A DNA stretch of 59,103 nt from Bacteroidia bacterium (GTDB taxonomy: Bacteria > Bacteroidota > Bacteroidia > Bacteroidales > Rikenellaceae), in assembly GCA_025999315.1 (NCBI GenBank), contig BNXD01000002.1, positions 1 to 59,103 on the forward strand, given 5' to 3'. A model generated the notes under the pieces. The model did not search any database and had not been told where the DNA came from. It was given only the letters and a program-made list of their open reading frames with translations. Positions 28,009 through 36,843 of the stretch are shown here, one piece after another (within the stretch, counting starts at the first letter, position 1; each line of letters starts with the position of its first letter). A program made the translations under genes and the position numbers.

Positions 28009-29037
28009 ATGCGTTCTACGCTCAAGGATATTGCCCATGCTCTGGGAGTGTCAACGACGACCGTCTCATGGGTCCTTTCGGGCCAGAGTCGCAAGAAGGG
28101 GATAAGTCAGGCCACCGAGGAGCTGGTGATGAAGTGCGCACAGGAGCTCAACTATCAGCCGAATCTGCTGGCGCGCAGTCTGCAGGGAGGGGCGAGTGGA
28201 ACTATCGGGCTGGTGGTGCCTTCGATCGGCGATCTGTTCTACTCGTCGCTGGCCCGCGCCATGGAAGCCGAAGCCGAGAAATTGGGCTACACGCTGATGG
28301 TCTGCAGCTCCGAGTCGGACGGTGCGCGCGAGAGCCGCATGATCGACGTGCTAAGGGCCAAACAGGTCGACGGCATACTGATGGCCCCGCTCAAGCTGTC
28401 CAACGCCCGGATCATCTCGATGCTGGAGGATCGGTTTCCCTTTGTGCTCGTCGACCGTTACTATCCCGAGCTGCAGACCAACTACGTGATTTTCGACAAC
28501 GAGGATTCGAGTTTCAAACTGGTCTCACACCTCATAAGCAAAGGTTACCGCAAGATCGCCGTCGTTACGACCAACAGCTACCTCTACTCCATGACCATGC
28601 GCCACAAGGGCTATGTCGAAGCGCACCGCGCGGCGGGTTTGGAGCCCGACCCCGAGTTGTATGGCGAGGTCAAATATCACAACTACGTGATGGGGTCGCA
28701 ACAGGAGCTGATCTCCGTGCTCGACACCATTCTGGAGAGGCGCCCCGACGTTGAGGCATTCTTTTTTACGACCCATGTCCTTACCTCGTTGCTGTTCACC
28801 TACTGCTCCATGCGCAATATCAAACCGGACGACTTCGGCATAGCCTCGATCCATGAGGAACCGTTCTATACGATGCTCGCCCCGCGCATCAATGTGGCCA
28901 TGATACCCATCGCGCCGATGGGTTACGAGGCGGTGCGCATTCTGCAGCGCGAGATTCGGGCCACAGAAAGTAAAAAAACGTTCAAGGGCTCCAAGACCGG
29001 CCTGACCCTGTCCTGCAACGTGATTTTCAGGGAGTAG
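28009..29037 (+). CDS. LacI-family transcriptional regulator 2
   Basis: This 342-residue protein begins directly with the LacI helix-turn-helix (LKDIAHALGVSTTTVSWVLSG, about residues 4-24) and hinge (NLLARSLQGGASGTIGL). The remainder is the sugar-sensing periplasmic-binding-protein fold. It is a close relative of regulator 1, with the same recognition-helix core and many matching blocks (LRAKQVDGILMAP, FPFVLVDRYYPEL). It stands before the ROK-SusCD operon, and palindromes that fit a LacI operator lie on both sides of it. A terminator follows directly, so it is transcribed alone. Confidence 0.9.
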   Translation: MRSTLKDIAHALGVSTTTVSWVLSGQSRKKGISQATEELVMKCAQELNYQPNLLARSLQGGASGTIGLVVPSIGDLFYSSLARAMEAEAEKLGYTLMVCSSESDGARESRMIDVLRAKQVDGILMAPLKLSNARIISMLEDRFPFVLVDRYYPELQTNYVIFDNEDSSFKLVSHLISKGYRKIAVVTTNSYLYSMTMRHKGYVEAHRAAGLEPDPELYGEVKYHNYVMGSQQELISVLDTILERRPDVEAFFFTTHVLTSLLFTYCSMRNIKPDDFGIASIHEEPFYTMLAPRINVAMIPIAPMGYEAVRILQREIRATESKKTFKGSKTGLTLSCNVIFRE

Positions 29038-29040
29038 AGA

Positions 29041-29074
29041 TCGCCTTGTAAAAAGGCGACAAAATTTGTTTTTT
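29041..29074 (+). terminator. Terminator after lacI-2
   Basis: TCGCCTT (29041-29047) pairs with AAGGCGA (29053-29059) across a five-base loop, followed by an A/T stretch ending in six T. Confidence 0.75.
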
Positions 29075-29167
29075 CGGATTATTTTGTTTAATTTCGTTTT
29101 GCGATTGAACGATAAAGCAAACATAGAAGGGGTAGTGTTTGAGAGCGTTTGTTTTTAAACAGTCAAC

Positions 29168-29179
29168 TTAAACGTTTAA
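29168..29179 (+). promoter_or_regulatory. Palindromic operator TTAAACGTTTAA, copy 1
   Basis: Perfect 12-base palindrome with the central CG typical of LacI-family operators. It sits in the regulator-ROK intergenic region. The flanks CTTAAACGTTTAAAGT are the same at 30626, so the two sites may come from a duplicated promoter region. Confidence 0.6.
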
Positions 29180-29293
29180 AGTATTAATAAATTTACAAAT
29201 ACGGCATTGGCGAGAGCAAATGAATCGCCGTTTGAGGGTGCGCGGCAGAAGTGGCAGGCAGAAAGAGCAGATTTAAGAGACTGCTTAAATTTT

Positions 29294-29329
29294 ATCATCG
29301 AAAAAGATCATGAGACCTTTTTCGATGAT
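29294..29329. other. Perfect 13-bp hairpin in the lacI-2/ROK gap
   Basis: ATCATCGAAAAAG pairs with CTTTTTCGATGAT across a ten-base loop. No T run follows the hairpin on the plus strand beyond CTTTG, so it may be a protein-binding or attenuating structure rather than a plain terminator. Confidence 0.45.
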
Positions 29330-29411
29330 CTTTGCGCCTCCGACAAGGCGCATGACGGGATCCCATATAACGAGGAGGAGGAAGCGCAAAAGGCGCGAAA
29401 CAGGAGCCATA

Positions 29412-30518
29412 ACCCGTTGTGCATTTATGAGGTTGGGGTTTTATAATCAAAAGGTAAGTCCATCCCGATCGCCCCGCAGGGGCGAAGTAACCCCGGCATT
29501 GAGCGAGGGGCGGTTCAAAAATTGGCGCAGGTCCGAGCGAGGGGCGACGCCACTTGTTTGACGACGTTAGGCCCCAAGTGGGGACTAAAAGGAGGAGATT
29601 TGGCGTCGCAGCTCAATTTTCTCCAGGCGAGTAGCCGAGGCGAACAGCCGGGCGGTTTTTGTGCTACTTTTTGCCGCCAAACGACGCCAAGCCGAGCGCC
29701 ATCCGAGCTCGCTCGGTAATGGCCGAGGCGCGAAGGAGTAAGGCGAGCGTCTCTTTGCGAGCCAACAAGTAGCGAAGCCCCAGCGGCAAGCGGCTGAAAA
29801 GACCTTGCATTTGGACCAAACATGCGGTCTATTGACTTGATCTCCGTGCTTTGTCTGCGCACAGACCGTAGGTTTGGTCATTGTCAAAGGTCCATTGAAT
29901 CCGCTACGCGCGGGGCGGTTCTTTTTTGTAAAAAGAACCAAACGACGCTCGAAGCAGGAGCAGAGGCTGCTTGCAGACTATGCCCTGCAAGGAGGAGTAA
30001 GGCGAGCGTCTCTTTGCGAGCCAACTATCGCCGCCTGAGCTGCGGGGCTACTCGGCGCTGTCGCTCACTACTCCTCGGGTTCCTTAACCCTCGTCGCTTG
30101 ACGCTCGCGCCTAACGCGCCTCGCTTTACGCCTCCTCGCAACGGCGGCCGGGCTTCGCGCTTTTTGAACAAAAGATGCAACAATACTTTCCGGATCGCCC
30201 CGCAGGGGCGAAGTAATCCCGGCATTGAGCGAGGGGCGGTTCAAAAATTGGCGCAGGGCCGAGCGAGGGGCGACGCCACTTGTTTGACGACGTTAGGCCC
30301 CAAGTGGGGACTAAAAGGAGGAGGTTTGGCGCCGTAGCTCAATTTCCTCCGGGCGAGTAGTCGAGGCGAACAGCCGGGCGGTTTTTCGTTCTTTTTGGCG
30401 GCAAAAAGAACCGCCCCGCGCGCAGCGGCTGAATAGACCCTGAAACAACGCAAAAACAAACGGTATATTCCTTAATAAAATGACGCTTTTTAACCAACCT
30501 TTAAAATGCACAACGGGT
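29412..30518. mobile_element. 1107-bp non-autonomous transposable element
   Basis: The ends are perfect 15-bp inverted repeats, ACCCGTTGTGCATTT (29412-29426) and its complement (30504-30518), extending imperfectly to about 30 bp. GAGCCATA flanks both sides (29404-29411 and 30519-30526), an 8-bp target duplication. It encodes no credible protein. The interior is made of mosaic modules: two copies of the 150-bp nested palindrome (29493-29645, 30219-30371), the 214-bp repeat (29735-29948) and T-loop hairpins at 29917-29939 and 30388-30411. Related ends at about 1011-1050 and 5472-5486 indicate a family. It must be moved by a transposase encoded elsewhere. Confidence 0.8.
29735..29948 (+). repeat. 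214-bp direct repeat, copy 2
   Basis: Partner of 10553-10766, lying inside the 1107-bp element. Confidence 0.7.
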
Positions 30519-30625
30519 GAGCCATAAGATTTTTGATGAATGAATTTTAAACAGTTTCTTAATATCACCGAATTTTCGACAAGTTGCACGGGCGTTTGAT
30601 AGAGTTTGTTTTTCGGCAATCTAAC

Positions 30626-30637
30626 TTAAACGTTTAA
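30626..30637 (+). promoter_or_regulatory. Palindromic operator TTAAACGTTTAA, copy 2
   Basis: Identical to 29168-29179. It lies 154 bases before the ROK kinase start and just after the GTTTG at 30604-30608, a possible -33 element. The promoter -7 box is not clear. Confidence 0.6.
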
Positions 30638-30776
30638 AGTTTTGACAGATATTTAATATCTCATGGGAAGGTCGATAATCGGAGACGCAAATGCGCCGCC
30701 ATTTGCAGGCAATTCGACCGGGGCGGTAAACAGGGTGGCGGAAAGTTTTTAGGCTGCTTGATTTTCAATGATTTAC

Positions 30777-30788
30777 TTAAACGATTAA
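30777..30788 (+). promoter_or_regulatory. Operator TTAAACGATTAA abutting the ROK start codon
   Basis: It ends three bases before the ATG at 30792. The identical 12-mer sits three bases before the MFS gene start at 56145 on the other strand. Binding here would block both transcription and the ribosome landing area. Confidence 0.65.
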
Positions 30789-30791
30789 AAT

Positions 30792-31742
30792 ATGATAGAA
30801 CTATTGGGAATCGACATTGGAGGGACCAAATGCGCCGTCATTTGCGGGCAGCTCGACCAGGGGGGCAATATGACGATCGTCGAAAAGAGCTATTTCCCGA
30901 CCAATGGGCTTCGGAACACCCTCGATGCCATCTTCGCCGCCACAGAGACGCTCGTGCAGAAACACGGCGAGATCGCGGCGGTGGGCATCAGTTGCGGCGG
31001 CCCGCTCGACAACAGGCGGGGCATCATCATGAGCCCGCCCAACCTGCCCGGCTGGGACGATGTGCACATCGTAGAGATGATCGGCGAGCGTTTCGGCCTG
31101 CGCGCAGCCCTGGAGAACGACGCCAACGCCTGTGCGCTCGCCGAATGGAAGTTCGGAGCGGGGCGGGGCTGCAACAATGTGATCTTCCTCACTTTCGGCA
31201 CGGGTCTCGGCGCGGGGATCATCCTCGACGGCCGTCTGTATGCCGGAACCAACGGCAACGCAGGCGAGATCGGCCACATCAGGTTGAGCGACTTCGGGCC
31301 GGTGGGCTACGGCAAGGCGGGCTCGTTCGAGGGTTTCTGCAGCGGTGGCGGCATAGCTCAAATGGCCCGGGCGATGGCCATGGAGCAGATGCAGATGGGC
31401 CGCAAGGTCGGTTTCTGTCCCTCGCTCGACACACCGATCACCGCCCGGAGCGTGGCCGAGGCCGCCGACCGCGGCGACGAGCTGGCCCGCGAAGTCTTTG
31501 CCGTTTCGGGACGCTTTCTCGGCAAGGGGCTGTCGATACTCATCGACACGCTCAACCCCGAGGTGATCGTCATCGGCAGCATCTACGTTCGCTCGCGCCA
31601 CCTGCTCGAGGAGCATATGCTGCAGGCTTTGGGACACGATGCGTTGCCCTTCTCGGCCGGTGTGTGCCGCATAGTCCCCGCCGCGCTCGACGAGCATATC
31701 GGCGACTACGCAGCGTTGTCCATAGCGGCCAATATCCTGTGA
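30792..31742 (+). CDS. ROK-family sugar kinase
   Basis: The 316-residue protein has the ROK/actin-fold blocks: DIGGTK (8-13) for phosphate binding, LENDANACALAE near 108-120 with the catalytic Asp, GTGLGAGI near 137-144, and AGEIGH near 156-161. The usual ROK zinc cluster (CxCGxxGC) is absent and replaced by EGFCSGGG, as in a subset of Bacteroidetes sugar kinases. It would phosphorylate the sugar imported by this locus; the substrate is unknown, with glucose, mannose or a heptose possible. It is the first gene of the long PUL run and has operator sites directly upstream. The gap to SusC is 162 bases. Confidence 0.88.
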   Translation: MIELLGIDIGGTKCAVICGQLDQGGNMTIVEKSYFPTNGLRNTLDAIFAATETLVQKHGEIAAVGISCGGPLDNRRGIIMSPPNLPGWDDVHIVEMIGERFGLRAALENDANACALAEWKFGAGRGCNNVIFLTFGTGLGAGIILDGRLYAGTNGNAGEIGHIRLSDFGPVGYGKAGSFEGFCSGGGIAQMARAMAMEQMQMGRKVGFCPSLDTPITARSVAEAADRGDELAREVFAVSGRFLGKGLSILIDTLNPEVIVIGSIYVRSRHLLEEHMLQALGHDALPFSAGVCRIVPAALDEHIGDYAALSIAANIL

Positions 31743-31904
31743 AAATAAGTAATCCTCAATTATTACTGGTATATTTTGTTCTCTTTGTTTTTTTGAGATC
31801 ATCATGCTCTTTGCCTCTTCTGGCGAACGTCTTTTAATTTTGTTCTCAGTTACTTGGCTGATAATAAATTCGGTAATTCCATAATCCTTTTAATTGATGT
31901 AGAT

Positions 31905-34900
31905 ATGATAAACTGTATTCCAAAATTGACGAAAAGACTGGCTTTTACGCTGGCATCGATGCTGATCGCCGCCTCTTCAGTCTATTCCCAGCAGCAGACC
32001 GTCTCAGGACAGGTCGTGGGCGCAGGAGGCGCGCCGCTGGCCGGGAGCATCGTCTCGGTCGATGGAACAAACCGGGGCACGACGACCGATGCGCAGGGTC
32101 GGTTCGAGATTCGCGCAAGGCCCGACGAGACGCTCACCATTTCGTATGTAGGCTATCTGAACAGTCAGATGCCGGCCTCGCAAGTGTCTGGGGGGGCAGT
32201 TAGGCTTGCCGAAGACCACGGGAAGATCGATGAGGTTGTTGTGGTGGGTTATGGCACCCAGCGTCGCATCGACCTGTCGGGAGCCGTGGCGTCTCTCAAC
32301 ACCGAGCAGGCCACGACGGACCGTATGGCGGTCGATCTGGCAGCCGTACTTCAAGGCAAGATAAGCGGTGTGAAGGTGGTCTCTACCGAGGGTATGCCGG
32401 GCGCATCGGGCGGCATCACCATCCGCGGTACGACCTCGCTGAATATCGACAGCCAACCGCTGTTCGTCGTCGACGGAGTGATCGTCGACAACCCCATGGT
32501 CAGCCCGGCCGACATGGAGTCGATAGACATCCTCAAGGATGCCGCCTCGACGGCGATCTACGGCTCGCGCGGAGCCAACGGCGTTGTGCTCATCACCACC
32601 AAAAAAGGCAAGCGCGACACCCCTACCATCGACATCTACGCCATGACGGGGGTTCAGTACATGGCCAAAAAGGTCCCGATGATGAACAGCCGCGAGATAG
32701 TCAGCAAGAACTATTTCCGCAACTTCGACTACCGTCCTGCCGGCACCGACATGACGAGCATTCCCACCAACGGCGACAGCGCCTATCAGATCTTTCAGGA
32801 CGAGGAGGGCAACTTCTACACCGTGAACAAAAGGGCGTCCTACACCCCTGAGTATTACCGCACCAAACCCCTCTACTACAACACCGACTGGCAGGGGGCG
32901 ATGACCCAGGTCGCTCCGATCCAGGACTACCGCATCAACATCAGCGGAGGTACGGGCCGCAGCCAGTATGCCGTGATGTTCAGCACTCAGGATCAGAAGG
33001 GCATCATGATCAACACCGGCAACAACGTCAAGAGCGCCCGTGTGAACCTCACCCAGGAGCTCAAGCCGTGGATGGACCTGTCGACCAACCTCTCCTATTC
33101 GCGCACAGCCACCTTCGGCAACGGAGGATCGCGCAACGGCGGCATCATCGGCAACATGATGCGCGGCAACCCGGTATATCCCAAATATTTCGGCATGGAC
33201 TTCCAGACGCCCGACGGCGCTCCGATGCTCAACCTGTCGAACCCCGTCCTGATGGCCGAGAGCATGACGCGCGACCGTCGACTTCAAGGTGCGCAGGGCT
33301 CCGCATCGTTGAACATCAGGCCCATCAAGAACCTGACGGTCAACCTCAGCGGCTCCTACAACACCAACCTCGAGGAGATACAGATCTACTATCCCTCCGT
33401 GATAGACTTTGCCAACGCAGCGCGAGGCATAGGCCGCAACGAAAAGGGATGGAACGAGAGCGTGAGCTCCGAGAACACGGCGACCTACAGATTTGAACAG
33501 CTGCCCGAGGTGCACAAACTGAGCGCAATGGCCGGCATGTCGGTCCGCTCTACCGAGAGCCAGAACATCAACATAGAGAACGACCAGTTCCAGCAGGAAG
33601 ACCTCGGCTACTGGGGCATCAATTCGGGTATCAACCCCCAGCCTCCCGCAATAAGCCAGTCGCACCGCAACGAAACGTCCTGGTTCGGGCGTGTGAACTA
33701 CATCTACGACAATCGCTATATCTTCCAGGCCACGGCGCGCGCCGACGCTTCGTCGGTCTTCGCGGCGAACAACAAGTGGGGCTATTTCCCCTCGGCCTCG
33801 GCCGCGTGGCGTGTCTCGCAGGAGCGTTTCATGAAGGGGGCGAGCTCGTGGCTCTCGAACCTCAAACTGCGCGCCAGTTGGGGTATCAGCGGCAAACAGC
33901 TCGGCCCGTATGCGTCGCTGGCCGCCGTGAGTACCGGCATAACCAACTACGACGGCTACACCACCACCATGGCCAGCTGGTTCAGTTCGATAGAGAACCC
34001 CAACCTGAAGTGGGAACGCACACGCGAGTATAACGCCGGTCTCGATCTCTCCGTGCTGAAAGACCGCATAGGGCTGACGGTGGACGTCTACGACAAGACC
34101 ACCAAAGACCTGCTCTATGCCGACCCCACCCCCGAATACTCGGGTCTCCAGTCGCAGACGCGCAACGTGGGCAGCATCAACAACCGCGGTATAGAGCTTA
34201 CGCTCAACCTCGTCCCGGTGAAGACGCACGACTGGACCTGGACCGTCGACTTCAACATCAGCCGGAACGTGTCGAAGATCCTCAACATAGGCATTCAGGA
34301 CTGGAAAGGGATCAGCACGGGCTGGAACGGCTCGGTCGACGACGGATACCTGCAGGTGGGAAAGCCCATCGGACAGTGGTACGGTCTGGTCTTCCAGGGC
34401 GTATGGCAGACCCAGGCCGAGATCGACCACGCCGTCATCGAGGGCGTGCTCGACCCCAGTTTTCAGGTCAAACCCGGACAGGGCAAATATTATGACCGCA
34501 ACGGCGACGGCAGGATAACCTCGGACGACCGTCTGGTCATAGGTTGCGCCGAACCGAAATTCATCGGCGGTCTGACCACGGCAGTGCGGTGGAAAGACCT
34601 CACTCTCACCGCAACATTCGCATACAGCTATGGCAACGACATCTTCAACGGCAGTTCATACTACCTCGAAGGGACGCAGGGCACCAACAACGCCTACGCC
34701 TGGACGGCCGGTCAGGAGTGGATGCCCAGACTTTACCACTGGGACAAGGTTACCGGACGCGGCGATCTGTTCCATGCGGGAAATGCAAGCACCACCCTGC
34801 CCTTCAGCAACAACCAGATAACTCCGGTCTCGCTGCCCGTCTCGTCGTGGATCGAGGATGGCTCCTACCTGCGACTGGCCGACATCTCGCTGAGCTACAA

Positions 34901-35111
34901 CCTGCCCAAAAAGTGGGTCAACAAAGTGTCTATCCGCAACGTAAAGGTGTTCGTCTCGGGCAACAACGTCTTCTGCTGGACCAACTACTCGGGCTACGAC
35001 CCCGACGTGAATGTCTCCAACGGCATGGCAGCCTACCTGATGCCGGGCCTCGACTTCTACTCTTATCCCCGCGCGCGGACATTTATGGGCGGTATCAATA
35101 TAACCTTTTAA
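31905..35111 (+). CDS. SusC-like TonB-dependent glycan transporter
   Basis: The 1068-residue outer-membrane transporter takes up oligosaccharides bound by its SusD partner. I start at MINCIPKLTKRLAF, which gives a signal peptide ending VYSQ; the upstream in-frame codons do not. After the signal comes a carboxypeptidase-like domain (about 28-100, VSGQVVGAGGAPLAGSIVSVD), the VVVGYGTQ TonB-box region near 110, and a plug domain with SIDILKDAASTAIYGSRGANGV, which is characteristic of SusC. The rest is the beta-barrel. It is followed after 12 bases by susD. The glycan is not readable from sequence; neighbours suggest mannose-type sugars. Confidence 0.95.
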   Translation: MINCIPKLTKRLAFTLASMLIAASSVYSQQQTVSGQVVGAGGAPLAGSIVSVDGTNRGTTTDAQGRFEIRARPDETLTISYVGYLNSQMPASQVSGGAVRLAEDHGKIDEVVVVGYGTQRRIDLSGAVASLNTEQATTDRMAVDLAAVLQGKISGVKVVSTEGMPGASGGITIRGTTSLNIDSQPLFVVDGVIVDNPMVSPADMESIDILKDAASTAIYGSRGANGVVLITTKKGKRDTPTIDIYAMTGVQYMAKKVPMMNSREIVSKNYFRNFDYRPAGTDMTSIPTNGDSAYQIFQDEEGNFYTVNKRASYTPEYYRTKPLYYNTDWQGAMTQVAPIQDYRINISGGTGRSQYAVMFSTQDQKGIMINTGNNVKSARVNLTQELKPWMDLSTNLSYSRTATFGNGGSRNGGIIGNMMRGNPVYPKYFGMDFQTPDGAPMLNLSNPVLMAESMTRDRRLQGAQGSASLNIRPIKNLTVNLSGSYNTNLEEIQIYYPSVIDFANAARGIGRNEKGWNESVSSENTATYRFEQLPEVHKLSAMAGMSVRSTESQNINIENDQFQQEDLGYWGINSGINPQPPAISQSHRNETSWFGRVNYIYDNRYIFQATARADASSVFAANNKWGYFPSASAAWRVSQERFMKGASSWLSNLKLRASWGISGKQLGPYASLAAVSTGITNYDGYTTTMASWFSSIENPNLKWERTREYNAGLDLSVLKDRIGLTVDVYDKTTKDLLYADPTPEYSGLQSQTRNVGSINNRGIELTLNLVPVKTHDWTWTVDFNISRNVSKILNIGIQDWKGISTGWNGSVDDGYLQVGKPIGQWYGLVFQGVWQTQAEIDHAVIEGVLDPSFQVKPGQGKYYDRNGDGRITSDDRLVIGCAEPKFIGGLTTAVRWKDLTLTATFAYSYGNDIFNGSSYYLEGTQGTNNAYAWTAGQEWMPRLYHWDKVTGRGDLFHAGNASTTLPFSNNQITPVSLPVSSWIEDGSYLRLADISLSYNLPKKWVNKVSIRNVKVFVSGNNVFCWTNYSGYDPDVNVSNGMAAYLMPGLDFYSYPRARTFMGGINITF

Positions 35112-35123
35112 AGTTCATCGAAT

Positions 35124-36824
35124 ATGAAAACATATAAAATCCAAGCGATCCTGGTGATGGCGCTCCTGTTGTCCGGTTGCGGAAAATTTCTCGAAGAGGA
35201 GCCCAAAGCCATACGCACCAGCGCTTCGTACTACAAGGACGAGACGACGCTTATCTCGGGGCTCTATGGCATCTATGCGAGCTTCCAGAGCCTGTATCGC
35301 GACTACACTCCGTTCATCGGAGAACTGGGCACCGACGAGTCGGTCCCGCAGCATATTTTCACCTCTTTCAACTCGATGTTCCGCTACCAGATCGACTCGA
35401 ACAACGATGAGTTCATCGGTCGCTGGTATCGCTACCACTACACGATGATAGGTCGCTGCAACGTGGTGATCGACCGGGGCAACGCCATCTCGCCCCAGAC
35501 CGACGGGGTGCGGCGCATCGTGGCCGAGGCCAAAATGCTGCGCGCACTGGCCTACTTCCGCCTGGCGCAGACCATGGGCCCGGTGGCCCTGGTTCTCAGC
35601 GAGACCCAACCCCCGATCGACTATTCGCTTCCGCGCGCCAAATTGAAGGATGTCTATGCCGCCATTGTCAGGGACATGACCGAGGCCACCGCGCCCGGGC
35701 TGCTGCCCGAGACCAAACAGTCGGCCGAGCCCGCCCGTCTGTGGCGCTATGCAGCTCTCGGACTGCTGGGCAAGGTCTATCTGACCATGGCCGGACACAA
35801 GGAGCACTGCATCGTCGATCTGGTCCTGTCCCAGGTCGGCAAGGAAGACTGGGGCTACGGAGCCATCGAACAGTCGTCGGCCGAGCTCTACGCCCTGGCC
35901 GAGGCTACTCTGGATCAGGTGATCGGTCAGGTCTCTTTAGAGCCTCAATATTCGCATCTGTTCTGCCAGCAGTACAAAAATCAGCTCGGCGAGAACATGT
36001 GGGAGATACAGTTCGCTTCGGGCCGTCCCACTGGCAACATGTGGCTCCGCCGCATGGGCTGCACCTGCACGCCATTCCTCCAGGCGCGCGATCAGAAGAC
36101 CGAGGGCGTCTCGGTCAACCAGTTGCACTACAACTTCAGGCTCTGGAAGAGCTACATGCCCGGCGACGGTCGCAAGGGCTGGAACCTCGGTACGGTAACA
36201 TTCTCGTGGAACACCCCCAATCCCGCCACGGGTCTTCCGCCCAACCCGATGACCGTGAACGTAGCCAACGCCGCGATCGATCAGGTGATCCAGTCGTGGA
36301 TGGGCGCGCCCAAATTCCGCTCTCATGCCGATGCCGATCTCTATTCCGACAACGGCGAGGCCGACTATGAATATCAGTCGATGAACTTCCCGCTGCTGCG
36401 CTATGCCGACGTGGTGCTGATGAAGGTCGAGGCCAATCTGAAGAATAACGGCACGCTCGACGCAACGAGCGTGGAGCTCTACAACAGCATCCGTATCAGG
36501 GCCCGCGGCCGCGACGCGCTGGGTAATCCCATTCCCGCCTCTTCGACGCCTGACTTCCCCAACTACACCGCCGCACAGATCAATGCCGACACCATCCTGG
36601 TGGAGCGCATGAGAGAGTTCTGCTTCGAGAGCATCCGCTGGTTCGATCTGGCCCGCACGGGTAAGCTCGTGTACAACTACAACAAGAACATCGACGATCC
36701 GATCTACTGCCCCGAGTACAAACCGGCATATATCGACGAACACTGCTTCCTGATGCCCATACCGCAGCAGCAGATCGACCGTTCGACCAACAAGGAAGGA
36801 TTTTTCCAAAATCCGAAGTATTAA
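35124..36824 (+). CDS. SusD-like surface glycan-binding lipoprotein
   Basis: The 566-residue lipoprotein has the lipobox LLLSGC with Cys19 as the lipidated residue. The SusD N-terminal TPR-like segment (FLEEEPKAIRTSASYYKDETTLISGLYGIY; AEAKMLRALAYFRLAQTMGPVALV) and the C-terminal block (RMREFCFESIRWFDLARTGKL) are typical. It caps the SusC barrel and recruits glycans at the cell surface. The gene lies 12 bases after susC and 19 bases before the next lipoprotein gene, so it is in the same operon. Confidence 0.95.
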   Translation: MKTYKIQAILVMALLLSGCGKFLEEEPKAIRTSASYYKDETTLISGLYGIYASFQSLYRDYTPFIGELGTDESVPQHIFTSFNSMFRYQIDSNNDEFIGRWYRYHYTMIGRCNVVIDRGNAISPQTDGVRRIVAEAKMLRALAYFRLAQTMGPVALVLSETQPPIDYSLPRAKLKDVYAAIVRDMTEATAPGLLPETKQSAEPARLWRYAALGLLGKVYLTMAGHKEHCIVDLVLSQVGKEDWGYGAIEQSSAELYALAEATLDQVIGQVSLEPQYSHLFCQQYKNQLGENMWEIQFASGRPTGNMWLRRMGCTCTPFLQARDQKTEGVSVNQLHYNFRLWKSYMPGDGRKGWNLGTVTFSWNTPNPATGLPPNPMTVNVANAAIDQVIQSWMGAPKFRSHADADLYSDNGEADYEYQSMNFPLLRYADVVLMKVEANLKNNGTLDATSVELYNSIRIRARGRDALGNPIPASSTPDFPNYTAAQINADTILVERMREFCFESIRWFDLARTGKLVYNYNKNIDDPIYCPEYKPAYIDEHCFLMPIPQQQIDRSTNKEGFFQNPKY

Positions 36825-36843
36825 TCTTTAATAACTGAAAGCT

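Noticed and set aside
29207..29446. 79-codon open frame before the 1107-bp element
   Set aside because: It starts at a non-ATG codon, runs into the element's terminal repeat and crosses a perfect hairpin; no family is recognisable.
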